In this document: piece after piece, positions 11,314 through 23,761 of the stretch
How the letters are laid out: the number at the start of each line of letters is the position of its first letter
Position numbering within the stretch: position 1 is the first letter of the stretch
Assembly: GCA_014529385.2 (NCBI GenBank)
Contig: CM043943.1
Coordinates: 153,048,092 to 153,112,091 of the forward strand
Length of the DNA stretch: 64,000 nucleotides
DNA from: Adiantum capillus-veneris
Taxonomy: Eukaryota > Streptophyta > Polypodiopsida > Polypodiales > Pteridaceae
Direction: 5' to 3'
Made by a program: the position numbers and the translations under genes
The notes under the pieces: generated by a model
Told to the model about the DNA's origin: nothing
What the model saw: the letters and a program-made list of their open reading frames with translations, nothing else
Database searches by the model: none

Positions 11314-14300
11314 CTACTGCCTATTTAATGTGATGAGATTAGTATGATTAATTCCTAAGTCAAGCCAGTCGTTACGTGAAATAGCTTTTGTGATAGTGTT
11401 AATTAGGTCAGCCCTTTTCAAACCATTGAGGCAATATTTGTTAATGAGGCGATTGATTTTCTCCCAAGAAATGAAGCTATCAAAAGAGGAATACATCATG
11501 TAAAGTATACTTCTACAAGAATTCAGTGCAGCTTTAGGCGGTCGATGACTTTTCTTTTATATAAACTCTATAGTGGAGATATTTAGGTTATCCCTTTTCC
11601 AAATGAAACAGAGATCAAAGTTATCATTTCAGGGGTTGTGTAACAAAATTGAGAAGTTCAAGAACTATATAGAGGTGGAAAAGAATTATGAAGGAGTATC
11701 AAAATCCTTTCCTAGAGTTTGTTCAATTTTGAGGCACTTGAATATATAGATGTGATTTTCTTGTGAAAAGATCTATTATTAAGGCTAAGAATATCGTCCA
11801 TATACCTATAGGAATGAGTAAACAGAGACAATTTGTGGTTTATATTTGTGTTCTCCATGGTTTTCAAAAACAATTTATACTCAAAGTAAGCTAGGTACAG
11901 GTTACACATAAGGGGGGAGCAGCAAAATCCCATGGCTTTGGTTGTAGCATATGCCACCAAATTGCACAAAACAATTATCAAGAATCCATGAAATAAAGTC
12001 TCATAACTTAGTCTCTCCGAAGTGAGCACTGAGTAGTATGTGTTGAGTAAGCCTTTTTAATCCATTCAGGTTTATTTGCAAGAGAAATTTAAGAGAGACC
12101 TCTCAAGTTGGCATTATTAAATGTGACCTTGATCATCTTTTTCAAAATGTTTTTCAACCCAAGTTCATCATTGAAGGGAATGTTTTTGTAACACTGAGTG
12201 ATACCAACAAAGAAAAGATAGAAAATTTGTTTAGGGAGATTGAGTGTTACTTTTGTAAATTTTTTCACAAGCCAGTATGGATTGTAATGGATTTTTAGAA
12301 AATCCAAACATACTTTCTATTTTTTGCACCAACTAATTCAAAATCGGTTAATTCAAGATCCAGGCATAAAGTAATGTCTTTAGTAATACTTGTAAAGATA
12401 CCATTTGAAGCATCTGAAATCCATCAGCATTTATGTTTGTGGTGTTTATAAGCTAGGAATAGCACATTTAATTTACTACCTAAGGAGAATAGCCAAAACT
12501 CCTACAATGATCAATGATAAGACTAGAGGCATCATTAGGAGACAGGTTAAGTACAGTAAACTCATACCTAGCAAGTCATGAATGAGCAACCTTCCATGCA
12601 AGGTTTTTGCATAAAAAGGTAGGACAATTAGTGCCATTATCTTGACCAACAATGAACCAATTGTGTGAAAGTTTTTGAAAAGTTAAGCTAATGTCAGGTG
12701 TGATCCAAGTGCTATTGGTAGATAACCAATTATGTGGCACGAGAGCGACTTTTTGTAAAAAGGCATTGTTTAACCAGATTGGTTAAGTCCAGTAGAAATG
12801 TCTTCTTAAGTCAGAGAGTGTTGACTAGAGTAGTCAAACAACTAAGTAAATCTAAAAGGGAAAGGTAAGGGTTTTTTTGGAAAAAACCGAAATGTGATTC
12901 AAACCCTTACCATAATTCTCTAAACTATAAGATTATTAATAATTCTGGAATAGCATTATTCGGTAAAAGGTCATTGTTGTAAATCACATTCTTAATAGGC
13001 TGATGATATGTCCATCCTACCATGACATTTTTCAACAAGTTATGGTTACCAAAAAGTATATTAGAACATTCACAAAAGATAGATTTGGACGAAAACCAAT
13101 CAAGAAGTTCATTGTGGTATAAACAGTGTACATAGATATACAACCACCAAAAATAGTCTTTCTCCTGCAAGGGCAAAAAATAATCTACATATCAAAATGA
13201 CTACATTTCAAGGGGATGTCGAATAGGGGTGCTCCTTCCTCTTCCTCTAGTGTAACTACAAGACTTTCCTCTATTAAAGCTACTAGAAGCGCCAGGTGTT
13301 AAAAAAGATGTAAAAGAGCTGTTGGAGGTAGTTAGTGAGTTAGGTCTTTTGAGAGATGGATAATCATCATCCTCAATGCAGGGTTTGAGTAATCCAGTGG
13401 CAATTTCAACACCTTTTTAGTTGGTATAGGTGGTGAGGTAAGTGCCGAGCTCATCAAATTTAAGCTCTTTGAGAATGTCAAGCATCAAGATTTAAAAGGC
13501 ATTGAAAGAAAAAAGTCCTTCCAAATGATTGAGAATGTACCAAATAGCATGATCAAACCACATAATGCTAGAATCACAAGAAGCCTTCGGGTCAAGGAAT
13601 TTATAGGCACATTCCAAGTAAGGTTGAAAGACATTCCAGATTGATTTTGTGTAGAAGTCAGGATTGCTCTTGGCAAACTCCATACTTCCTTTTGCGTGAA
13701 TGTATAGGCCAACATTAGAGGCACATTTAGTCTGATCAATAAAATTGAGGTTAAAAGGGGTGTTAATGAGCTCCCCTTTGTCCAAAATTTGTCCACCTTT
13801 CAATATTTTGAGTCAACAGTCTATATATTGGTAGATAGACCCAAGTTTCACTGAGTATGGGTTCCAAAAAAGCTTTGTTCGGAAGAATCCAAAGTTGATG
13901 GTCCACTTCAAAAGATTCCACTTCAATTTGTCCAACTAGTAAGAAAGGGAAAACTTTAGAGACTTTTGGAACCATCTCTAAAAGGGTAGAGTCACTGAGG
14001 ATGCATAAATTATTTTAAAATTCTTTAATATCTTTCAGAGTAGCACCGTCTCTACAAAAGAGGCCACCGGTTTGTGGGACAATACGCGTAGCAGGGGTAC
14101 TAATGAAAGCAGGACTAAAGCCCACAACTTTTTGAGAAAATTGATAAGTTCAGCACCAGAGGAAGAAAATTGAGCAAGATATTGACTGTATTGTAGAGCT
14201 GATACAGGTAGTTGGGAGATATATTGGGAAATCATAGCCACCCCATCATTGGTATCTTTGTCCAGAGTAGCCAAAATTTTGACCCAATCATTGAAGGAAA

Positions 14301-14373
14301 GCATATGTAGGATAGATGACTTTTTGTCTGCTACTACTAGGACAGAATCATAGATAAGTTGTGATGCTTCCAA
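11314..14373 (-). pseudogene. Retroelement polyprotein with Penelope/telomerase-like reverse transcriptase
   Basis: Read on the minus strand, the remnant runs from 14373 down to 11314, about 1000 codons split by frameshifts and stops. Reverse-transcriptase motifs are in order: a WISDASNG-type segment near 12420, motif A-like ITQCYKNIPF near 12190, a motif B-like KAMGFCCSPLMCNLYLA at about 11900-11945, and motif C SYRYMDDILSLNN near 11800. A downstream segment (PKAALNSCRSILYMMYSSF, 11470-11535) resembles the region after the palm in Penelope-like proteins. Motif C keeps both aspartates. At motif A, glycine (GGT) stands where an aspartate would be expected. I did not see a GIY-YIG endonuclease. 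The part upstream of the RT (12460-14373) has no motif I recognise. The RT call is good; the exact clade (Penelope-like versus another non-LTR lineage) is inference. Confidence 0.65.
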
Positions 14374-14924
14374 GTTGCTTATACATCAAAGGACAAGGGA
14401 GCTAGCCACAAAAAAAGGTTATGAAGCCAACTCAAGACCTTGGGATAGGGATAAGGCCTGTAAACAAAAGTTTGAGAAATTATATTGTGCTTATTTTGGA
14501 TAAGAGATCAGTTTGCCTTTTTATTTTCTAGCAAGAAAACGTCTAGTTCTAGGTGGCTCAGCTTTTTTTAAGGGGGTGATCCTTTAAGTATTGTGAAATG
14601 TTTTCCATTATGTTTGTGTGTTTTAATGGGTCATGGATGAATCTCATGTGAGAAGTCATCTTTTCATTAATGTGTATCTGAAACACCAATCAAAACCAAG
14701 GTAAGTAAGCACGGATTAACCTGCAAACCTAAAACCGTCAAAGTCCAAACACTATGATAGCCATGAGTAGGAATCCAAAACTACAGCCTAAGATGGACCA
14801 CCTAAAACCAGTCAACCTAAATAGGAGTTATAGACACTAGTTCCACCAAACCACTATAGCCCTACACATTTCTGAACACAGTGTCCTGGTCTTCTAGCAA
14901 TCTAGGAGAACCTTGTGTTAAGGA
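14374..14924. other. Non-coding upstream region of the RT remnant
   Basis: No motif was found. It sits upstream of the minus-strand RT remnant and next to a repeated block, so it may be element leader. Confidence 0.4.
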
Positions 14925-15330
14925 TGTGTGTGTTGTTGTTTTTAAACTTATACTTATAAACAAAAGAACATAACAGTTCAAAAGACAGCTGGCTTTAGAA
15001 AAGGGACAAGGAATAGCGCAAAAATGACTCAGTCTTTGATTCATTTTTGTACATTAAAGTGAGAATGAGGTATCATTCTTGTGTTTTTGTACAAAGGATA
15101 ATCAGGAATAATTGAGTGAAAGAGGTCAGGTAAAACAATGAAGAACAACAACTAAGCCAAAAAGATCCCAAGTAAAGATAGATTCCTCACCTGCATCCAT
15201 ATAAACAAGTTAACATATTTGTTAGCCTTGAACTTTTTTTACAGGTGTCAACGAACCCTATCAGTTGTTATCCATATCCTACTTTTTAAGAGCTTTCTAA
15301 TTTAAACCTACCATCCAAGTAGTGTTGAAA
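14925..15330. repeat. Direct repeat block B, copy 1
   Basis: It matches 17550-17950 in the same orientation, with shared landmarks AAAAGAACATAACA, GAGAATGAGGTATCATTCT, CATCCATATAAACAAG and TTGTTATCCAT. In the second location this block sits between the two parts of the long direct repeat. Here it lies on the other side of the RT remnant, so the two repeat regions are not simple copies. Confidence 0.8.
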
Positions 15331-16137
15331 CAATGAAGTTGTCCTTGAGCATTTCACTTTTACTTCCTTATAAGTTGTTTTAAATTGTGATCAAAAGGTC
15401 ATCACTCCTTTGGATCCAAATGAGATCAAAGGTTATAAATAAGGTTACTAAAATGTATATATATATTTCTTAATAGATTAAGTTTTGATCAGAAGGCCAT
15501 TACCCCTTCTGATCCAAGTGTTTTACCCAATATTTTGTCCCAAAGAAGTTTAAGATACGAAGTTTTTATGGCCAAACCACTACCATTTTTATAATGAGAT
15601 ATTTCTAAGTCCTAATCTCTTAAAGTAACTAGTGCTAGCAAGGTGATTTGTGAAATCAAGTGATCAATAAACACACAAAGTTGGCATGAATGTCGTGGGA
15701 TTTTCTCAGATTAAATTAGCAGAAACAAATATCTTAAAGACTTCCTAGTGTTATCAAAACTTGAAGTAGTACTAGAACTCAAAAAACCCAAATCCATCCG
15801 GCTGCCTTTTCTACATAGATTTGCTTTAGAACTATGGTATAAATGAAACTATTTCAAGTGGACAATCATTCCAGATAATGACCAGCTAGCAACAACCTTT
15901 TACCTACTGATATGATCAAACCTCTAAGAGTGTGTGAAAAGTAAAATGGTTTGTAGGTTTTTAGAGTTAAATCTTTTTTTGGCCTGCAAATTTGCAAGCC
16001 TATTGTGCATTAAATAACATGAAAGTGTCTAGTACTCTAAAAAGCAGTAGTACCAAACTAAAAATCTTTTCAACAAGTAAGCCCAAATGTAACAAACAAA
16101 TCCCCTAAGTTTTTTTTTTCCTCATCCGCTAGCACAT
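15331..16137. other. AT-rich DNA between repeats, no gene seen
   Basis: Nothing with coding character. Two ATCAAAAGG/ATCAGAAGG segments near 15390 and 15490 with shared neighbours suggest an old local duplication of about 100 bases. Confidence 0.45.
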
Positions 16138-18270
<2,133 letters not shown>

Positions 18271-18368
18271 GATCTTTGTCAATGTAACTTTGTTAATTCT
18301 CCTAAAATGTTTTCATTAAAATATCCCTCCTACTAACCTCACCTGAAACATTAGCATGATTACACAAT

Positions 18369-18800
18369 GCACTCCTTGAGGCAAAAATATTATATGGTCG
18401 CTTCTTTTCCACCTCTTGAAGCACCCTCTATGCATGTTTGTGAAGTTTGTTTTCTGGGTAAGATACAATGTTCAAAGTTTCCAAAGTATGGTTCAGTAAG
18501 GGCTACATGCAGGTTACAAATTATGAATAGTGATGTTTGTGGGCCTATGCAAACTCCATCCTTGGACAATTATCTATACTTCATGGTTTTTGTTGATGAT
18601 ACTCCAGACATACATGAGTGTATCCGCTTAAAGCTAAGTCCGAAGTGTTCATGTATTTCAAGCAATGTTTTATTATGGGTAAACATATCAAAGAATGTAT
18701 CATGGGAACCCTCCGTTTAGATCACGGTGGGGCAGGGTGGAGTATATGTCACATGAAATTAATGAATTCTTGGCTAGACATAGGATAAAATACAATAGGT
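18369..18800 (+). pseudogene. Ty1/copia integrase fragment (copia-0)
   Basis: Fragment of copia pol from the end of the gag-pre-integrase domain into the integrase core. Recognisable segments are MVASFPPLEAP, FLGKIQCSKFPKYGS, DVCGPMQTPSLDNYLYF and, in a shifted frame, LRLDHGG. It closely matches 31130-31440 and 38970-39370, so it is a third member of the same copia family. It stops just before the 3' LTR end of element E at 18810, which suggests that E inserted here or that a deletion placed them together. It has internal frameshifts, no LTR and no downstream part. Confidence 0.85.
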
Positions 18801-18809
18801 ATTTTGATT

Positions 18810-18907
18810 TGTAGATGGGTTTCCTAACATCACTCTTATCGTATTGCAGACATAGCAAGAACCACGGACATAATTGTCAATCCATGGGACGAAGCTGACT
18901 CGACTAG
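18810..18907 (-). repeat. Element E, 3' LTR end (truncated copy)
   Basis: About 97 bases matching 43343-43442. The outer end reads TGTAGATGGGTTTCC. Homology stops at GACTAGTG, beyond which this copy runs straight into the accessory ORF, so the rest of this LTR appears deleted. Because the match is partly open, an ORF reads into it; that extension is not a genuine protein end. Confidence 0.65.
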
Positions 18908-20625
18908 TGTCTATTCGCATCTTCTCCATCATCATCTGCATTTGCTTTGCATATTCATTAACCTGGATGATAACTTCATCCGTTGTTTCCCATTCTTCAG
19001 ATTCTACATGAGGCTGCTTAGATGGCCCAACAGATTCAGCTTCTGGCTCTTTAGATGGTTCAACAAATTTTACGTGAGGTTTTGTAGATTCTTCAACTGA
19101 TTTTGCTTGTGGTGTTGTAGAAGGTCCTGCTTCATCTTTGTCTATTTCCTTGGGTTGTTCATGATTGGATTCCTTCTCTTGTTTCTCTTCTCTTTTTGTT
19201 TCCTCACCTTCATTGGATTTGTCAGTTAGTGAAGGGCTTGGACTAGGACATGGTTGATCTTCTTGTTTCGTAGCGGGTGAAGGTGGTCTAGGAGACATGG
19301 TTGATCTTCTTGTTTCGTAGCGGGTGAAGGTGGTCTAGGAGACATCTCTCCTTGTTCATGTTGTTGTGTAGCTTTTGCTTGCCTTTGTTTCTCTTCTCTT
19401 TCTTTTCTTTGTGCTTCTAAAGTCTCCTGTATCTTTAAGGCTTCGGCTTTCGTATACATTCTGTCAAGCAGATCCTTCGGATCTTCTTGGATCTTTTTCT
19501 TGGGGTTATTGGTTCTATGACCCTTGATTTCCCTTGGACTCCATGATTCTGGGTTTTCTCAGCTTGGCGACTTCTTTCATAAGATTCTTTCTCTATTTCA
19601 AACCTTGCTTTTTTCTACTGAGGTTCTTCTTGATGGGCTTTCATTTCTTTTCTCTTCATTTCTTCTCTCATTGCCCTTTTCTCTTCATTGTCAAATCTCT
19701 CGTCACTGCTATGGGATTCAGATGAGCTTTCTGTTGATTCTTCATCTCATTTATAGAGTCTTTTCTTCTTTGATCTAGTGGCTTGTGGAGAGTGTTGAGA
19801 TGAGACTATCCATGTATTCTGATCTGGGGCTGGCGGCAAGTTGTTGGCCATCCCAATGGCATGGTATGCAATCTGGGTTAGAACTTCTAGAGCTCCAGAT
19901 ATGTTACTCTTCCTTCCTTCTTTGTGCTCTTGAGTGTTGTAAGCACATATATTGAGCATGATCTATTGTTTGTCTTGTTGTTGACTTCAACACCTGCGTG
20001 AAGGTAGTTGCAACCGCATGATTTGAAGTAGTGTATCTTGGTGGTCTCTTTGAGAGGAAATGGAAGTGTTGGTGATAGAGACAGCAGGCGGGATCCTCCA
20101 CTTGCTTTAGAATGAGGTCGGAGAAGGTGGAAACATCTGTATCCTTTGTGAATGTACCAGTTGTTTTCCTATTGGCCCTCATTGTCATACCTTTAGTGGG
20201 CAATTTTAGTGCTACGGCCACTATGTCCTTGTGAATGACCACTTTGACTTTTTGGCCTTGTTGATCCATGATCTGAGCTGATCCATCCTCTTTGATTGTT
20301 GATAATAGTTCATAGGCTCTCTAAAAGTCTACTCCACATGGCTCTTGATCATAGAATTCTTGAATTCCTAACCTTCTGCTAGCTTGTTTTGTTGGTGGCT
20401 TTGTGGCTACATCATAGACTTCTTTGAGTAGCATTTGTAACTCTACCGGATTTTCATCTTCACTCTTGAATCTGCCAGTGAAGACTGTGGTGTTGTGTTC
20501 TTCAAACTATTCTTTTGATAGGAAGGTTACCTTGGCCGTTTTCACTGAACTTGGCTCCCACTGGTATGGTGGCAACTCTTGCAGATTTTCTTTCTAGGTC
20601 GTTATCTTCTTGGCTTTCTTAGCAG
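18908..20625 (-). pseudogene. Accessory ORF of element E, function unknown
   Basis: On the minus strand a long degenerate frame begins at about 20625 (MQAAKKAKKIT) and runs to 18908. An N-terminal globular part includes FYDQEPCGVDF and GQKVKVVIHKDIVAVALKLP (20269-19904). A middle part holds NNLPPAPDQNTWIVSSQHS and a Ser/Glu-rich stretch. The C-terminal part is a highly charged, coiled-coil-like region (KEREEKQRQAKATQQHEQGE), ending in Pro/Glu/Lys-rich low complexity. I do not recognise a named domain. Position between the array and the 3' LTR is like that of extra ORFs in some plant gypsy lineages. Damage includes several stops and a 47-bp tandem duplication (19249-19342) that shifts the frame. 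Confidence 0.5.
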
Positions 20626-20689
20626 CTTGCATTGCACCTATTAGGAGATTACAGTTTCAAAGTTAAAAATTTCCACAAATTCTACTTTG

Positions 20690-21350
20690 AAATGTCCTGT
20701 GTCTGAATTGTTGGCAAATGATGTCCATTTTGCTTCAAATCAATTTTGGAGCATGCATAGATGCATAAAAACATGTAAAGATCAAAACCATTCAATCTAG
20801 GCAAAATTTGCAACCAAAGTAAATAATCGTGATTATTTACAGCAAGGGAATTTTTCCTACTTTATGAATTTTTGACTTCACAGGCTTGAAAAACATGTGA
20901 TTTAGATACTCTAAGTGAAGTGTGGGCTCATTTGAGTGCATAGGGTGGAAATGGTGTCAGATTTAGGCTTCAGACTCTAAAACAATACATATCATGGGAT
21001 TTTGGATTTTTGAGATCCACATTTGATCAAACTTGGTTGGTGGGTTTGTCACATCATGTACTTTGGTCCCATAAAGTCAAAGATGAAATTTGAACTCATT
21101 CTAGTGAAAAAGTAAATAATTGTGATTTTAACTTTTTCATCAAATTGAACATTTTTTTGTTGCAAATTGGTTTTATAGACATGCTATAGAGTCTCTGTGT
21201 GAGATATGGGATGTTTTGGATCAAAAAATGTGACATTTAACACAAAATTTGGACAAAAGAGCCTTTAGTGCATTTTTTGACAAAATCTGAGATTTCCTTG
21301 ATCTTTTGGGCTCAAATTTGACATGTGGCATGAGATAGATGTGTACAAGT
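20690..21350. repeat. Element E palindrome array, left part
   Basis: Two units of a repeat about 290 bases long, marked by the interrupted palindromes near 20818-20840 and 21106-21135. Related units occur at 41870-42750. Surrounding text such as GGTTTTATAGACATGCTATAGAGTCTCTGTG recurs loosely in the other array. Copia-1 begins directly to the right, at 21352. No coding. Confidence 0.75.
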
Positions 21351-21351
21351 G

Positions 21352-21583
21352 TGTTACCATATACATGTGGTAGGGATGTGCGTGAACACACTAGGACCAC
21401 CGTAGAATTTTTTCCCTCTTTAGGAGGTTTTTTCCCCCGGCCCGTGCATTGTATATACGCCCATCGCTCTAGGGCTATCTATCTTTCCATTGCACACTAA
21501 GTAACACACTCTCTATTGTGTGCCTTGAGCTTCCTTCATCTTCTCCAAGCTGTGTGTGTTTCTCTACAACCCTAATTCCAACA
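21352..21583 (+). repeat. Copia-1 5' LTR
   Basis: 232 bases beginning TGTTACCATATAC and ending TTCCAACA. It matches 36836-37062 closely. It is followed at 21587 by TGATATCAGAGC, one base from the initiator-Met tRNA primer-binding site consensus. Confidence 0.9.
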
Positions 21584-21902
21584 ATTGATATCAGAGCAGG
21601 TTGCGTCCTCTCGGGCTTAGTCGCCATAGCTGCTCCAGCACCACGCCTGTTCACTTTCTCCAATTACAGTGAGGTTTGGAGAGCGTTCGCAGATTTCTGA
21701 TTCGGACGCATTTCGGGCTCCATTTCAACTACAGACAGGTCTGCACATGCAATTTTGTCATTTTGTGCAAAATTTTTGTCAGTGCCTTTTTTGCATAACA
21801 TGTGTCTTACAGTCTTCTACGGTTTGTGCTATATAGCACGTGTTGTTTCCGCTCCATTTCTCCTCTTTTCGGGCAGTTTTCACATCAGGTGCAACATTTA
21901 CC

Positions 21903-22585
21903 ATGGCTGACAACAACACAGATGTGTTCAAGATGTTTGTTGCTGAGGACAGGTTGGATGGGGACAATTACCCTATGTAGGCTTATATGATGCAACACGT
22001 TCTTATGTCAAAGGGCCTCTGGAATATTGTGCAGGGCATTGATGTACATCCTGGTTCTGAGGATGTAGGCGATGTTGAGGATGTTGCAGGTATTGCTGCA
22101 AGGATTGCTGCTATTAGAGTTGTTTTGCCTACGGTAGAATAAGCTCGTTGGAATGTAAAGGATGCTCAGGCTCATGCATTGATTGCGTTGAATGTGAAGA
22201 ACACCATTGTTTCTAACATTTGTTCAGCAAAATTTGCAAAACAAGCTTGGGATATTCTAGCAGGTCTTTATGCAAGCCGCAATGAGGCTAAAATTGCTTT
22301 GCTGCGTAAAGAGCTGGAGTCGAAGATTATGCATGAGGAAGATGATATAGACACTTTTCTTGCTGCGCTGTCAAGGATATCAATGAGCAACTTGTTTCTG
22401 TAGGTGAAGTCATTTCAGATATTTCCCTTGTGCAGACTGTTCTTGATGCCTTACGAGATTCTTACTAGCCTTTCGCTAGTACTTGGAGACTTATGACCGA
22501 AGGAAATCCACAAGTTGTCAACTTTGATGCATTATGCACATTGTTGCTGCAAGAGTCACGTTCCAAAAAAAAACAAGACTAGACA
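21903..22585 (+). pseudogene. Copia-1 gag (capsid)
   Basis: Starts with ATG at 21903 (MADNNTDVFKMF), like its twin at 37424. It contains the copia gag core KQAWDILAGLYASRNEAKIALL and HEEDDIDTFLA (UBN2-type gag). Damage: TAG at the PM-AYMM position (about 21978) where copia-2 has a tryptophan codon, a TAA near 22141, and a frame change near 22370. Capsid proteins of this type form the particle that houses reverse transcription. The reading frame is cut by gypsy-1 shortly after LLLQES and resumes at 30241. Confidence 0.88.
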
Positions 22586-22589
22586 GCGT

Positions 22590-23733
22590 TGTGAGCGGGA
22601 CGAAAACACACACAACGCCTCTATAATGACCCGAGACACACTCTTGGAATGATACACACACACACTATGGAGCACCACTCGGCTTACACAATCCACCTGA
22701 CCGAGACAGGGAACACACCGATGGAGTGAGAGGAGAGAGACTGTCTGTTTACCCACTCCACAGAGAGAGAGACACACACACACACACCCAAAAAACTCAG
22801 CTCAAAAGAGGATAATCTCTGATGTTTAGATACAATTGAGCTTGGGCCAACACCAATGGGGCAAACAACTCACACAATATGGGTAAAATATGCCAGATAC
22901 AATCATAGATTAAAGTAGAAGCTTCGCTCATAGGAGAAACTTACACAAAAAAAATATCAGAAAAACAGTGAGTAATTTGGAAAAATGAACAGTGTCATCG
23001 TGTTTGGACCGGCCCAAAACCCCAGTCTACAATGTCAAAGTGCTCAAATCCGACCTCGGATGAGCAGTTTATGGCCAAAACAGGCTCCAAAAACCCCAAA
23101 AACACAGTTGCAGTTGTTCCTCCTCTCTTCTCCACGTTTTTTCTGGTCTTCTCTCCATTTTTTCAGTTCCTGCACTTAGCTTTATTACTTGGGCACCCTT
23201 GGCCTTTTAGTTGACCTCAAACGGACCCCGAACATGCAAAAAACCGACCTTGCAGTGCATAGTTGTCACCTTTTTGCATCCATCCGCACACCTGGCACTC
23301 AACTTTTTTCAATAATGCATCCCGCCACCACGTGAAGTGACCCCAAAATATGGTCGTCATGATGATCTTTTTGCATAATTATCACAAGAAAACACCCACG
23401 TTGTGTCTGTACTCATCCACGTGCAAGTATTGACCCCATTCGACCTCATGATGCCACTAGATGCCATCTGACGCACCTGCTTACCTCATGTCATCGGCCC
23501 GTGGATAGCTTTCTCGAGAAGTTTTACACGCTATCAACTCTTCATTATTATAGAAAAAACATACTGGTACTAGTGATAGTGAAAATCGATGCACTATGTA
23601 CACGATGTCCTACCTGTACACATGTGGGCCCCACGTAACCACCTGGCTCTGAAAAATGGGCAATCCTTTATTTGATGCACCATGCATGTGTATGTACATA
23701 TGTGCAATCCCTTTCTCCAAAAAACTCCTGACA
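22590..23733 (-). repeat. Gypsy-1 LTR (3' LTR in element orientation)
   Basis: About 1144 bases; plus-strand ends TGTGAGCGGG and CTCCTGACA. It aligns along its whole length with 29090-30240 with few differences. Internal (CA)n stretches near 22650 and 22770 are shared. The LTR holds no gene; open frames inside it are spurious. Confidence 0.93.
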
Positions 23734-23761
23734 TAATTTGCCCATCCCCTAGCCTGCTAGA

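Noticed and set aside
18774-19298. Minus-strand frame extending through SFVPWIDNYV as a protein C-terminus
   Set aside because: That extension lies in the LTR-end sequence shared with 43343-43442, so it is readthrough into the LTR.
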